64,000 bases of DNA, from positions 21,001 to 85,000 of the forward strand of contig JAXRKP010001095.1 in NCBI GenBank assembly GCA_037039925.1, written 5' to 3'. Position numbers and translations under genes: made by a program. The DNA comes from Doris montereyensis (Eukaryota; Mollusca; Gastropoda; Nudibranchia; Dorididae). A model generated the notes under the pieces. That model saw nothing but the letters and a program-made list of their open reading frames with translations. It did no database searches and was not told the origin of the DNA. Every line of letters starts with the position of its first letter. The first letter of the stretch is position 1. Shown here in pieces: positions 48,100 to 60,432 of this stretch.

Positions 48100-51000
48100 G
48101 AACTATATGCGTTGTAGTGAAAACATGGCATAGTGAGTTTGTCATCACAACGACACTGGTTCAATTCCCGTGACTGGTCTATGTGTGAGTTTGTCATCAC
48201 AACAACACTGGTTCAACTCCCGTGACTGGCCTATGTGTGAGTTTGTCATCACAACGACACTGGTTCAATTCCCGTGACTGGCCTATGTGTGAGTTTGTAA
48301 TCACAACGGTGCTGGTTCAACTCCCGTGACTGGCCTTTGTGTGAGTTTGTCATCACAACGACACTGGTTCAATTCCCGTGACTGGCCTATGTGTGAGTTT
48401 GTGATCACAACGGTGCTGGTTCAACTCCCGTGACTGGGCTATGTGTGAGTTTGTAATCACAACGGTGCTGGTTCAACTCCGTGACTGGCCTATGTGTGAG
48501 TTTTTAATCACAACGGTGCTGGTTCAACTCCCGTGACTGGGCTATGTGTGAGTTTTTAATCACGACCACACTGGTTCAACTCCCATGACTAGCCTATGTG
48601 TGAGTTTTTAATCACGACCACACTGGTTCAACTCCCGTGACTGGCCCATGTGTGAGTTTTAATCACGACCACACTGGTTCAACTCCCGTGACTGGCCCAT
48701 GTGTGAGTTTTTAATCACGACCACACTGGTTCAACTCCCGTGACTCGCCTATGTGTGAGTTTTTAATCACGACCACACTGGTTCAACTCCCGTGACTCGC
48801 CTATGTGTGAGTTTGTAATCACGACCACACTGGTTCAACTCCCGTCACTGGCCTATGTGTGAGTTTGTAATCACAACGGTGCTGGTTCAACTCCCGTGAC
48901 AGGCCTATGTGTCAGTTTGTAATCACAACGGTGGTGGTTAAACTCCCGTGACTGGCCCATGTGAGTTTTTAAATCACGACCACACTTGTTCAACTCCCGT
49001 GACTGGCCTATATGTGAGTTTGTAATCACAACGGTGCTGGTTCAACTCCCGTGACTGGCCTATGTGTGAGTTTTTAATCACCACCACACTGGTTCAACTC
49101 CCCGTGACTGGCCTATGTGTGAGTTTTTAATGCCGACCACACTGGTTCAACTCCCGTGACTGGCCTATGTGTGAGTTTGTAATCGCAACGGTGGTGGTTA
49201 AACTCCCGTGACTGGCCTATGTGTGAGTTTGTAATCACAACGGTGCTGGTTCAACTCCCGTGACTGGCCTATGTGTGAGTTTTTAATCACGACCACACTG
49301 GTTCAACTCCCGTGACTGGCCCATGTGTGAGTTTTTAATCATGACCACACTGGTTCAACTCCCGTGACTGGCCTATGTGTGAGTTTTTAATCACGACCAC
49401 ACTGGTTCAACTCCCGTGACTGGCCTATGTGTGAGTTTTTAATCCCGACCACACTGGTTCAACTCCCGTGACTGGCCTATGTGTGAGTTTTTAATCACGA
49501 CCACACTGGTTCAGCTCCGTGACTGGCCCATGTGTGAGTTTTTAATCACGACCACACTGGTTCAACTCCCGTGATGGCCCATGTGAGTTTTTAATCACGA
49601 CCACACTGGTTCAACTCCCGTGACTGGCTTATGTGTGAGTTTTTTAATCACGACCACACTGGTTCAACTCCCGTGACTGGCTTATGTGTGAGTTTTTAAT
49701 CACGACCACACTGGTTCAACTGACTGGCCTATATGTGAGTGACTGGCCCATGTGTGAGTTTGTAATCATGACCACACTGGTTCAACTCCCGTGACTGGCC
49801 CATGTGTGAGTTTTTAATCACGTCGACACTGGTTCAAGTCCCGTGACTGGCCCATGTGTGAGTTTTTAATCACGTCGACACTGGTTCAACTCCCGTGACT
49901 GGCCCATGTGTGAGTTTTTAATCACGTCGACACTGGTTCAACTCCCGTGACTGGCGTATGTGTGAGTTTTTAATCACAACGGTGCTGGTTCAATTTCTGT
50001 GGCTGGCCTATGTGTGAGTTTGTAATCACAACGGTGCTTGTTCAACTCCCGTGACTGGCCTATATGTGAGTTTGTAATCACAATGGTTCTGGTTCAATTC
50101 CCTTGGCTGGCCTATGTGAGATTTTAATCACGACCACACTGGTTCAATTCCCGTGACTGGCCTATGTGTGAGTTTGTAATCACATCGGTGCTGGTTCAAC
50201 TCCCGTGACTTGCCTATGTGTGAGTTTGTAATCACATCGACACTGTTTCAAGTCCCGTGACTGGCCTATGTGTGAGTTTGTAATCACAACGACACTGGTT
50301 CAAGTCCCGTTACTGGCCTATGTGTGAGTTTGTAATCACAACGGTGCTGGTTCAACTCCCGTGACTGGCCTATGTGTGAGTTTGTAATCACAACGGTGCT
50401 GGTTCAACTCCGTGACTGGCCTATGTGTGAGTTTGTAATCACAACGGTGCTGGTTCAATTCCCGTGACTGGCCTATGTGTGAATTTGTAATCACAACGGT
50501 GCTGGTTCAATTCCCGTGGCTGGCCTATATGTGAGTTTGTAATCACAACGGTGCTGGTTCAACTCCCGTGACTGGCCTATGTGAGTTTGTCATCACAACG
50601 ACACTGGTTCATTACCGTGACTGGCATATGTGTGAGTTTGTAATCACGTCGACACTTGTTCAAGTCCCGTGACTGGCCTATGTGTGAGTTTGTAATCACG
50701 TCGACACTGGTTCAAGTCCCGTGACTGGCCCATGTGTGAGTTTGTAATCACAACGACACTGGTTCAAGTCCCGTTACTGGCCTAATATGTGAGTTTGTAA
50801 TCACAACGACACTGGTTCAAGTCCCGTGACTGGCCCATGTGTGAGTTTGTAATCACGTCGACACTGGTTCAAGTCCCATGACTGGCCCATGTGTGAGTTT
50901 GTAATCACGTCGACACTGGTTCAACTCCCGTGACTGGCCCATGTGTGAGTTTGTAATCACGTCGACACTGGTTCAAGCCCCGTGACTGGCCCATGTGTTT
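48100..51000 (+). repeat. 52-bp array of tRNA-like units carrying pol III box B motifs (~55 copies)
   Basis: Units carry gtgtgagtttgtaatcac, then aacggtgctggttcaactcc and cgtgactggcctat, spaced 52 bp (50341 to 50393). Each has ggttcaactcc, an exact match to the box B pattern GGTTCRANTCC. The commonest alternatives, ggttcaattcc and ggttcaagtcc, change only the degenerate position. The first unit also has a box A-like tggcatagtgag (48126-48137), 32 bp before its box B. Later units keep a weaker tggcctatgtgtg at that place. Subfamilies differ in the stretch before box B (acaacggtgc, acgaccacac, acgtcgacac). The array runs directly into a SINE-core-like sequence at about 50998. Confidence 0.85.
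48126..48168 (+). promoter_or_regulatory. Box A plus box B of the first 52-bp unit (pol III type 2 promoter-like)
   Basis: tggcatagtgag matches TRGCNNAGTNGG at 11 of 12 positions and ggttcaattcc matches box B at 11 of 11. The 32-bp start-to-start spacing is within the normal tRNA-gene range. Whether it is transcribed is unknown. Confidence 0.55.
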
Positions 51001-51112
51001 GGGTTTTGTCTTCAAGACGTTGTTTTCTTTAGGAAAGGTCCTTCACTTCTTCTTTCACCACTTGACTTAGGTTTGAATTAGTACCCAGCTGTAGGTAGAT
51101 TTTTTTGTTGTC
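50998..51112 (+). mobile_element. SINE core-like remnant downstream of the tRNA-like array
   Basis: After the last unit the sequence continues tttgggttttgtcttcaag, acgttgttttctttaggaa and aggtccttcacttc, then tttgaattagtacccagc. As far as I recall, invertebrate tRNA-derived SINEs often have a core of this kind (a run like gcaaggcacttcac, then gtgtgaatgggtaccc). This would make the array an internal expansion of one SINE. The match is from memory and is diverged. Confidence 0.45.
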
Positions 51113-51122
51113 AGAGTGCTAG

Positions 51123-51251
51123 TATGAACAGTCTAACAGGCTCCTGTACTGTATGCTCCCAGAAATCGAGAAGGACGTTGATTGGAATGTCTTGCTGGAG
51201 AATACAATGTGCTTATTTAATGATGTAAGGTCGGTGAGCAAGAACATGTAG
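51123..51251 (+). other. Possible terminal exon fragment, unknown protein
   Basis: An open frame of 42 codons reads LYCMLPEIEKDVDWNVLLEN, then TMCLFNDVRSVSKNM and TAG at 51249. It is preceded by a T-rich stretch and AG dinucleotides usable as acceptors (tttttttgttgtcag ending near 51113; gaacag ending near 51131). An attaaa poly(A)-signal variant lies at 51268-51273. The peptide looks protein-like, but I do not recognise it and no upstream exon is visible. It may be chance. Confidence 0.25.
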
Positions 51252-51594
51252 TGGAATACAGAGTATAATTAAAAAAAATCTTTATTTCATCTTTGTATCG
51301 AATGCATCAAATCTATTGTCCCTCAGTCCCACTCCATTAATCTGGTTTGCCTCCACGACTCGATCTCTTAGCAAGTCAAAACTGCGAGACTGGCGACAGT
51401 CTTTGTAACGACGCGGTATGTAACTTATACCTGCTAGCAGGGATGGATTTATCATACGGACATACAGGACAGTCTACTCCTGAGAAATCAACAGTTTAAT
51501 CACCAATGTTAAATACATCTTCATACAACTCTAGAATGAAAATAATTTATTAAAGGCCCTGAAAACCTTCAGTGTTAGTTCTCGTAGATAGATC
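51252..51594. other. Unique spacer
   Basis: No repeat or gene motif recognised. It includes ctttatttcatctttg, and a region 51330-51500 of normal composition without long frames. Confidence 0.5.
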
Positions 51595-51721
<127 letters not shown>

Positions 51722-52235
51722 AGACAAAGCCTGTGAGCGGTATCACGTGATGCGACAGGACAGACTACGGGACACGCCAAGCGAGCGGTGAGAATGAGTC
51801 TATTTTTAGAGTGGGACATTTTGCGTTTGTGTCCTCAAGAGCTGATCACCTTGACTACGTAATGAAAACCCAATGAAGGTCAAAGTGAAGGCCTTGAACG
51901 ACTAAGCGGGTGAGAATGATTCGGGACCCTTTACGTCTTTGTCAACGTTTGGCGCATTGGCATGCGGAAATGAAAACTGGCAAAACTTATGTATTGTATT
52001 CGTTTGGCTTACAATTTTAAACCTAATCTTTAAGCTTTATTCATATATATTACAAATTTATGAATTAACATCTATTTATATACTAATATCAATTAAGATG
52101 ATCAGTTTTTAAGTTGTATTTTAAATCTATGAATATTCCGAAATTCAGAATTGAACAAATATTGATAATTTACTTTTTACCTGCCAGCGTAATGCCTAGC
52201 ACAGCTGCCTTTTATTGTATGTAGATCTAATTACA
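51722..52235. other. Unique AT-rich spacer
   Basis: Moderate GC to about 51980, then strongly AT-rich to 52235. No frame, RNA or transposon signature recognised. Confidence 0.5.
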
Positions 52236-52845
52236 AACAGATCACGACAGTGAGAAGGTGCTTGTTACTGTAGAACAGATCACGACAGTGAGAAGGTGCT
52301 TGTTACTGTAGAACAGATCACGACAGTGAGAAGGTGCTTGTTACTGTAGAACAGATCACGACAGTGAGAAGGTGCTTGTTACTGTAGAACAGATCACGAC
52401 AGTGAGATGGTACTTGTTACTGTAGAACAGATCACGACAGTGAGATGGGACTTGTTACTGTAGAACAGATCACGACAGTGAGATGGTACTTGTTACTGTA
52501 GAACAGATCACGACAGTGAGATGGTACTTGTTACTGTAGAACAGATCACGACAGTGAGAAGGTGCTTGTTACTGTAGAACAGATCACGACAGTGAGATGG
52601 TGCTTGTTACTGTAGAACAGATCACGACAGTGAGATGGTGCTTGTTACTGTAGAACAGATCACGACAGTGAGAAGGTGCTTGTTACTGTAGAACAGATCA
52701 CGACAGTGAGAAGGTGCTTGTTACTGTAGAACAGATCACGACAGTGAGATGGTGCTTGTTACTGTAGAACAGATCACGACAGTGAGATGGTGCTTGTTAT
52801 TGTAGAACAGATCACGACAGGGAGAAGGTGCTTGTTACTGTAGAG
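52236..52845. repeat. 38-bp minisatellite array, very homogeneous (16 copies)
   Basis: Units carry acagatcacgacagtgagaa and ggtgcttgttactgtaga, spaced 38 bp (52261 to 52299) without length variation. Differences are limited to agaaggtgc, agatggtgc, agatggtac and agatgggac, plus single changes in the last two copies. This is the most uniform array in the window. Confidence 0.97.
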
Positions 52846-53573
52846 TCTTACCGGGGATAAGTTTATAATAATTTTTTGATCTGTGTGCTCATAACGATAA
52901 ATGTGTTTATTAATTTATTGGTAAATGAGATAGAGTTTCTTTTTTAAAATAACTTCCATAGCTTGAAGCATGAGGATAAGTTACAAATATAACATTTAGG
53001 TGAAAGACATCGCCTTGTCATTTTTTCTGAAAACCGATACTGTCAAATGGTTAACTGTTAGCTTAGAAAAAAAAATGCTTGTTTTGCTTCTATTGTTTAT
53101 TATTGGAGGCGATGACATTTGGTCACAAAGCGGTCGCGCGGACATGAAACATTTGAAAGGAAAGGTTAAGATCAATAAGAAGTATCAGTGTAGTTCAACC
53201 CATATGGTCAATGCTGTCAAATATATGACAAACGAATAACAACATACACCTGAGACACTATGGGACAGGATGGACTAAATGCTTTAATTGTTTTAAATGT
53301 CAGTTCACAAGGGTGTAATAAGGAGTATGAATACTTTAAACCAATGAAACATCAATCGATTTGAATCATTGAAGACCAAACGCTGACAATTCCTCTACAC
53401 ATACAGGAAAAGAAAGTGGTTGTCGTCATAATCGTTGATTTTTATTTATTCCTTTGTATTAGGCCTGCCGTACATTATACTGTTCCTCTAGTTGTTAAGG
53501 GTTAAATCCGCCCCTGCCTGGCAGTACATTGCATTAACAGTACAATTGTGATTAACTATGCTTTGGTTGTACT
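52846..53573. other. Unique spacer, about 730 bp, with one small ORF
   Basis: Normal-complexity AT-rich sequence. Only the small frame at 53075-53239 draws attention. The rest shows no repeat or RNA motif. Confidence 0.5.
53075..53239 (+). CDS. Candidate small secreted peptide ORF (54 codons)
   Basis: Starting at the ATG at 53075, the frame gives MLVLLLLFIIGGDDIWSQSG and then a basic, Lys-rich tail ending VNAVKYMTNE, TAA at 53237. The first ten residues form a hydrophobic core like a signal peptide. The remainder (about 40 residues) has one Cys and several Lys. The frame is also open upstream to 53000 without an ATG. No family is recognised, and there is no splice or promoter evidence. An A-run precedes the ATG. 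Such frames arise by chance in AT-rich DNA, so confidence is low. Confidence 0.2.
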   Translation: MLVLLLLFIIGGDDIWSQSGRADMKHLKGKVKINKKYQCSSTHMVNAVKYMTNE

Positions 53574-54160
53574 AACATTACAATCATGCTTATCCTCACA
53601 AAATGTCAATCAGTGTTGCGTTCAATGTTCACTCTAAACTAACATTACAATCATGCTCATCCTCACAAAATGTCAATCAGTGTTGCGTTCAATCTTTTAA
53701 AGTAACATTACAATCATGCTCATCCTCACAAAATGTCAATCAGTGTTGTATTCAATCTTTAAAGTAACATTACAATCATGCTTATCAAAATGTCCATCAG
53801 TGTTGCGTTCAAAATTTAAAGTAACATTACAATCATGCTTATCGTCACAAAATGTCCATCAGTGTTGCGTTCAATGTTCAATTTAAAGTAACATTACAAT
53901 CATGCTTATCCTCACAAAATGTCCATCAGTGTTGTGTTCAATGTTCACTTTAAACTAACATTACAATCATGCTTATCGTCACAAAATGTCCATCAGTGTT
54001 GCGTTCAATGTTCAATTTAAAGTAACATTACAATCATGCTTATCTTCACAAAATGTCAATCAGTGTTGCGTTCAATGTTCACTTTAAACTAACATTACAA
54101 TCATGCTTATCCTCACAAAATGTCAATCAGTGTTGCGTTCAATGTTCACTTTAAAATCGT
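53574..54160. repeat. 67-bp minisatellite array (~9 copies)
   Basis: Units carry aacattacaatcatgcttat, cctcacaaaatgtcaatcag and tgttgcgttcaatgttcac. Two unit starts at 53574 and 53641 are 67 bp apart. Some copies lack part of the ttcactttaaact end. tcaatcag and tccatcag variants cluster left and right versus centre. Confidence 0.95.
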
Positions 54161-54984
54161 GAAGTCTGTGTGCATGTAGTTGTAATGCTGTGCAAGGTTG
54201 ACAAACAATCCAAAATGTATGGACTGTGTATGAGAATTAACGTTTGACAACAGGCAGGTTTCTTAAAATGTTTTGTGCATCTTTCAACTGTGCACACCCT
54301 TCCTCCCTGGTGTGCGTACACATACGCACAGCTTAGATCGAATATTGGTTGCATTTTTGTATAAATTCAGGCATTGTTTTTGTTGTTGTTGCTCTACCAG
54401 TATTCGATAAATCAAATGTGATTATGTACAGGGTTTATCTGTGTGTTAACAATGAACAGGTTGGTAGCCATACGTTTTTGTAGCCCAAAATTTCAGCCAA
54501 TCAGAATACAACCAAGACCCGTCAGCAAGGCAGCATGAGACTAGAAGACATAACAGCCTATCAAAGCACTCAATGATTAAACTTTGCCCTGCCGTGAATT
54601 CTATATCAAAATAGCTCTAGATGTATAATGTATGCAAGTATTTGGATTGCTTTTGAAGATTATTTTGTAGTCATTAGAATTTGCTCTCATTGATGAATAG
54701 AAAGGATTATTTCATTATTTTCGTTGATTCTCATTCTTCTGCTTTGAAGGTGTAATGCTTTCTCTTCTTCTAAGCTTTTGTTGAGCGTCACAGGGTAAGG
54801 TTAAGTTTCTTCATGGGAATGAAAATCATTCTTCTGAATAAATGTACATCTACTCAATGTTGAAAAAATGGTTAATGGTACATTTCTTATTATCATTGCT
54901 ATTAAAATTACAATCATTTGACTAACGTCTGTACGAGACTGTAACGTTTATTTCCTGCTCTTAGTCATCAGATGTAACGACAAC
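54161..54984. other. Unique spacer, about 820 bp
   Basis: Normal-complexity sequence. A 67-codon minus-strand frame (54151-54354) begins and ends without support. No RNA or retroelement motif recognised. Confidence 0.5.
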
Positions 54985-56540
54985 ACGTATAAGCCACTGT
55001 ACACGTGTGAATATAAAACTACGTACAACTATACAAGTGTGAATATAAAACCACATACAACTATACAAGTACAAAGATAAATCCACATACAACTATACAA
55101 GTGTGAATATAAAACTACGTACAACTATACAAGTGTGAATATAAAACTACATACAACTATACAAGTGTGAATATAAACCACATACAACTATACAAGTGTG
55201 AATATAAAACCACATACAACTATACAAGTGTAAAGATAAAACCACATACAACTATACAAGTGTGAAATAAAAAACCACATACAACTATACAAGTGTGAAT
55301 ATAAAACCACATACAACTATACAAGTGTGAATATAAAACTACGTACAACTATACAAGTACAAAGATAAAACCACGTACAACTATACAAGTGTGAAGATAA
55401 AACCACATACAACTATACAAGTGTGAATATAAAACTACGTACAACTATACAAGTACAAAGATAAAACCACGTACAACTATACAAGTGTGAAGATAAAACT
55501 ACATACAACTACACAAGTGTTAAGATAAAACCACATACAACTATACAAGTGTGAATATAAAACCACGTACAACTATACAAGTGTGAATATAAAACAACAT
55601 ACAACTATACAAGTGTGAATATAAAACCACATACAACTATACAAGTGTGAATATAAAACAACATACAACTATACAAGTGTGAATATAAAACCACATACAA
55701 CTATACAAGTGTGAATATAAAACCACATACAACTATACAAGTGTGAATATAAAACCACATACAACTATACAAGTGTGAATATAAAACCACATACAACTAT
55801 ACAAGTGTGAATATAAAACCACATACAACAATACAAGTGTGAATATAAAACCACATACAACTATACAAGTGTAAATATAAAACCACATACAACTATACAA
55901 GTGTGAAGATAAACCATGTACAACTATACAAGTGTGAAGATAAAACCACATACAACTATACAAGTGTAAAGATAAAACCACATACAACTATACAAGTGTG
56001 AATATAAAACCACATACAACTATGCAAGTGTGAATATAAAACCACATACAACTATACAAGTGTGAATATAAAACCACATACAACTATACAAGTGTAAAGA
56101 TAAACCACATACAACTATACAAGTGTGAATATAAAACCACATACAACTATACAAGTGTAAAGATAAAACCACATACAACTATACAAGTGTAAAGATAAAA
56201 CCACATACAACTATACAAGTGTAAAGATAAAACCACATACAACTATACAAGTGTGAATATAAAACCACATACAACTATACAAGTGTAAAGATAAAACCAC
56301 ATACAACTATACAAGTGTGAAGATAAAACCACATACAACTATACAAGTGTAAAGATAAAACCACATACAACTATACAAGTGTAAAGATAAACTACGTACA
56401 ACTATATAAGTGTAAAGATAAAAACCATATACACTATACACTATACAACTGTAAAGATAAAAACAACTATACAAGTACAAGTAAAAGATACAACTATACA
56501 AGTGTAAAGATAAAATCATGTACAACTATATAGGTGGCAC
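54985..56540. repeat. 32-bp minisatellite array (~48 copies)
   Basis: Units carry acatacaactatacaagtg and tgaatataaaacc, spaced 32 bp (55741 to 55773). Common variants are tgtaaagataaaacc and acgtacaac; these are scattered on the left, while taaagat types dominate at about 56090-56400. The right end decays at about 56400-56540. Minus-strand CMWFYLHTCIVV-type frames are repeat products. Confidence 0.96.
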
Positions 56541-58366
56541 CTTACCTAGCTTCTCTATTTGTCTCCTCCTTATCACGACATTTTGAATGAGAGGCCGGCA
56601 CCTTATCTAGCATCTCTATCTGTCTCCTCCTTGTCTTACCTAGCTTCTCTGTTTGTCTCCTCCTTGTCTTACCTAGCTTCTCTATTTGTCTCCTCCTTGT
56701 CTTACCTAGTTTCTCTGTTTGTCTGCTCTTGTCTTACCTAGCTTCTCTGTTTGTCTCCTCCTTGTCTTACCTAGCTTCTCTGTTTGTCTCCTCCTTGTCT
56801 TACCTAGCTTCTCTTTCTCTCCTCCTTGTCTTACCTAGCTTATCTGTTTGTCTCCTCCTTGTCTTACCTAGCTTCTGTTTGTCTCCTCCTTGTCTTACCT
56901 AGTTTCTCTGTTTGTCTCCTCCTTGTCTTACCTAGTTTCTCTGTTTGTCTCCTCCTTGTCTTACCTAGTTTCTCTGTTGTCTCTCATTGTCTTACCTAGT
57001 TTCTCTGTTGTCTCCTCCTTGTCTTACCTAGTTTCTCTGTTTGTCTCCTCCTTGTCTTACCTAGTTTCTCTGTTGTCTCCTCCTTGTCTTACCTAGTTTC
57101 TCTGTTGTCTCCTCATTGTCTTACCTGGTTTCTCTGTTGTCTCCTCCTTGTCTTACCTAGCTTCTCTATTTGTCTCCTCCTTGTCTTACCTAGCTTCTCT
57201 ATTTGTGTCCTTGTCTTACCTAGCTTCTCTATTGTCTCCTTGTCTTACCTAGCTTCTCTATTTGTCTCCTTGTCTTACCTAGCTTCTCTATTTGTCTCCT
57301 TGTCTTACCTAGCTTCTCTATTTGTCTTCTTGTCTTACCTAGCTTCTTTATTTGTCTCCTTGTCTTACCTAGCTTCTCTATTTGTCTCCTCCTTGTCTTA
57401 CCTAGCTTCTCTATTTGTGTCCTTGTCTTACCTAGCTTCTCTATTTGTCTCCTTGTCTTACCTAGCTTCTCTATTTGTCTCCTTGTCTTACCTAGCTTCT
57501 TTATTTGTCTCCTTGTCTTACCTAGCTTCTCTATTTGTCTCCTCCTTGTCTTACCTAACTTCTCTGTTGTCTCCTTGTCTTACCTAGCTTCTCTATTTGT
57601 CTCCTTGTCTTACCTAGCTTCTCTATTTGTCTCCTCTTGTCTTACCTAGCTTCTTTATTTGTCTCCTTGTCTTACCTAGCTTCTCTATTTGTCTCCTCCT
57701 TGTCTTACCTAGCTTCTCTATTTGTCTCCCTTGCCTTACCTAGCTTCTCTATTTGTCTCCTTGTCTTACCTAGCTTCTCTATTTGTCTCCTTGTCTTACC
57801 TAGCTTCTTTATTTGTCTTCTTGTCTTACCTAGCTTCTCTATTTGTCTCCTTGTCTTACCTATTCTTTAGTTGTCTCCTTGTTTTACCTAGCTTCTCTAT
57901 TTGTCTCCTCCTTGTCACGCATTTTGAGTAAGAGGCAGGCACCTTACCTAGCTTCTCTGTATGTCTGTTTGTCACGACATTTTGAGTAAGAGGCAGGCAC
58001 CTTACCTAGCTTCTCTGTATGTCTCCTTGTCACGACATTTTGAGTAAGAGGCAGGCACCTTACCTAGCTTCTCTGTATGTCTCCTTGTCACGACATTTTG
58101 AATAAGAGACAGGCACCTTACCTAGCTTCTGTATGTCTCCTTGTCACGACATTTTGAGTAAGAGACAGGCACCTTACATAGCTTCTCTGTATGTTTTCCT
58201 TGTCACGACATTTTGAGTAAGAGGCAGGCACCTTACCTAGCTTTTCTGTATGTCTGCTTGTCGCGTCGTTTTATGTGATAGGCCGGCACCTTACATAACT
58301 TCTCTATTTGCTTTTTTTATTAGGACATTTTGAGTGAGAGTCCGGCACCTTACCTAGCTTTTCTGT
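56541..58366. repeat. 33/30-bp minisatellite grading into a 58-bp form (left part of a split array)
   Basis: Short units carry tcctccttgtcttacctagc and ttctctatttgtc (33 bp), or lack one tcc (30 bp). From about 57905 to 58366, units carry an added acgacattttgagtaagag segment between ttgtc and ttacc (58 bp). The Leu/Ser-rich frames (for example 57084-57587) are repeat products. The array is cut at 58366 by a LINE and continues at 61796. Confidence 0.95.
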
Positions 58367-58374
58367 TTAATAAT

Positions 58375-58458
<84 letters not shown>

Positions 58459-58467
58459 TATAATTAT

Positions 58468-58511
<44 letters not shown>
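58367..58511. repeat. (AAT)n microsatellite, 3' tail of the LINE
   Basis: aataataataat is nearly pure, with an inverted centre (taattataattattataat) at about 58455-58475. The adjoining cacttatagagcgcttaat to cacacgctttacaatat is the conserved-looking 3' UTR end of the element. Confidence 0.9.
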
Positions 58512-58512
<1 letters not shown>

Positions 58513-58931
58513 CACTTATAGAGCGCTTAATCTCCTAAAAGAGGCTCCACACGCTTTACAATATATTAAACATCCATACATTTGACATATATTATGAAGT
58601 ATATAGTAAAAACATTGATACAAATCATAGTCATATATGGTTAAAAATTAGATTACATCTTAGAATATAAAGGCATTGAATCCATAGACTAGAATTACAT
58701 GAATTACATGACTGCAATTAAACGTATGACACAGAACGAATTAGTTGATTTAGAAATGCGTAGGCTACATGAAACATCAATCATGTTGTCTGTGGATATA
58801 TACATAATAGCATATACATATATATATATATACATACATATACACATACATACATATACACACATATACACACATATCATAGTAATATTCATATTGGTAT
58901 TAAATGTAAATTATATTATTTAGAGACAAAA

Positions 58932-60020
58932 TCATAAAGCCAAATAGCAAAATTGCTCAGAGAAATAGTGCTTTTTAATTTTTTTCTTGAAAATAGAAAT
59001 ATTATCTGCCTGTCTGATGGTTATTGGCAATGCGTTCCACGTACGTGGACCGAAAGAAGAAAAGGACCGCTCGCCCATTTTTGTGCGTTTTAGAGGGGTA
59101 ACTAAACGAATGGAGTCTGCTGAGGATCTTAGTGATCTTGGCTGTGAGTATTTTGAAATCAGGTCGTAAAGATAGAGGGGGGGGGCTGATCCGTCAAGGT
59201 ATCTATAGACCAAAACTGATGCTTTGAACTTTATGCTTTGTTCAACTTTGAGCCAATGAAGCTCTGTCAAAATAGGGGATACATTTTCTTCTTTGCGGTT
59301 TTAATTAAAAAATGAGCTTTGCAGCATGATTCTGGATGATTTGCAATTTTCTAATTTTATCATTAGGGAGGCCAAAAATTAATGCATTGCAGTAATCTAA
59401 CTTGGAAAAATATTAAGGCAACAAGTTTCTTGGTCATTTCAGGGGATAAAAAAGGTCTTATTTCAGATATTTTCTTTAATTCAAATATCATAATCTTGCA
59501 CACATAATTTAGTTGGCAGTCCATGGATAGTGAACAACCAAGCATCGTCCCCAAATTTTTTTACTGTATCAACAGTGTAAACAATTATGTCACCCAAAAC
59601 ATTTTAAGATCTTGAGATTTTACTTCTTTAGCTTCTGTTTATTACCAACAATCATTACTTCTGTCTTATCTTCATTTAGCTTGAGTTTATTTGCTTTCAT
59701 TCAGTCTTTTATTTCCATGATACACATTTCACTAACTTTTATTAAAGGTGATGGACTTGGGGAATGTTTATCAAAGTTGGTAACATAGAGTTGTGTATCA
59801 TCTGTATACTAGTGATAGGAAATGTTGTGTTTAAGACATATTTTTGAAAGTGGTCCGATGTAGGGGACAAAAAGGACAGGCCCTAGGACTGATCCCTGAG
59901 GATCCTCACACGTTAGATTATATTCATTTGATTTCTTTTTGTTTGTGACTATAACTTGCTTTTCTGTGACAGGTAAGATTTTAACCACTTTAGTAATGTA
60001 CCAAACATTCCGTATGTAAT
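58932..60020 (-). pseudogene. C-terminal half of LINE reverse transcriptase
   Basis: From about 60010 downward the minus strand reads EYNLTCEDPQGSVLGPVLF, then the catalytic YTDDTQLYV near 59800 (preceded directly by a TAG). Next come KLKLNEDKTEVMIVGNKQK, the thumb segment LKKISEIRPFLSPEMTKKLV, and the C-terminal LHWLKVEQSIKFKASVLVY and SFGPRTWNALPITIR. The RT regions before QGSVLGP (including the first catalytic Asp) are absent. Several frame changes occur. Confidence 0.85.
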
Positions 60021-60021
60021 T

Positions 60022-60432
60022 TCAAGTCTTTTTATCAAAATTTCTAGAGAGTTGATTAACAGAGTTCTTTTGACTGATATACATTTCCTTATCGATATTG
60101 GTTCCTGACTTGAGCCATTTTCTTTCTGCTCGTCTCCTACGTTTCTTGGCTTCCTTCAGCTCCTCGTCAAACCAGGGCGACGGTTTCCTCTCAACGACTC
60201 TTCGGGTGGATTCAGGAGCATGGAGATCGATGACTTCTCGAAGTTGGTGCAGAATTGTCGCGGCTGGCAGGTTGCTGTTCGTACCTGAGACGCATTGGGC
60301 AAAGTCCTTTCTCAGGGCGTCGAAGTTCACTTTCTTAAAGTCTCTTGATGTGACTGACTTGACATGTTTTTGAACATTTGGAAGACCCACGACGAAATGA
60401 CGGACAGTGTGGTCTGATATTAATTTGTCCAT
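60022..60432 (-). pseudogene. LINE linker between endonuclease and reverse transcriptase
   Basis: The frame reads VTSRDFKKVNFDALRKDFAQ, then DLHAPESTRRVVERKPSPWF and EELKEAKKRRRRAERKWLKS. This arrangement (xAPxxxRxVxxRPxPWF, then a basic RRRAERKW segment) is typical of L2/CR1-like elements just upstream of the RT fingers. It ends at a stop at about 60022, where the deletion begins. Confidence 0.8.

Noticed and set aside
48100..51000. A cluster of functional tRNA genes
   Set aside because: Each unit has a T-arm-like box B, but 52 bp is too short for a tRNA, box A is weakened after the first unit, and no cloverleaf forms.
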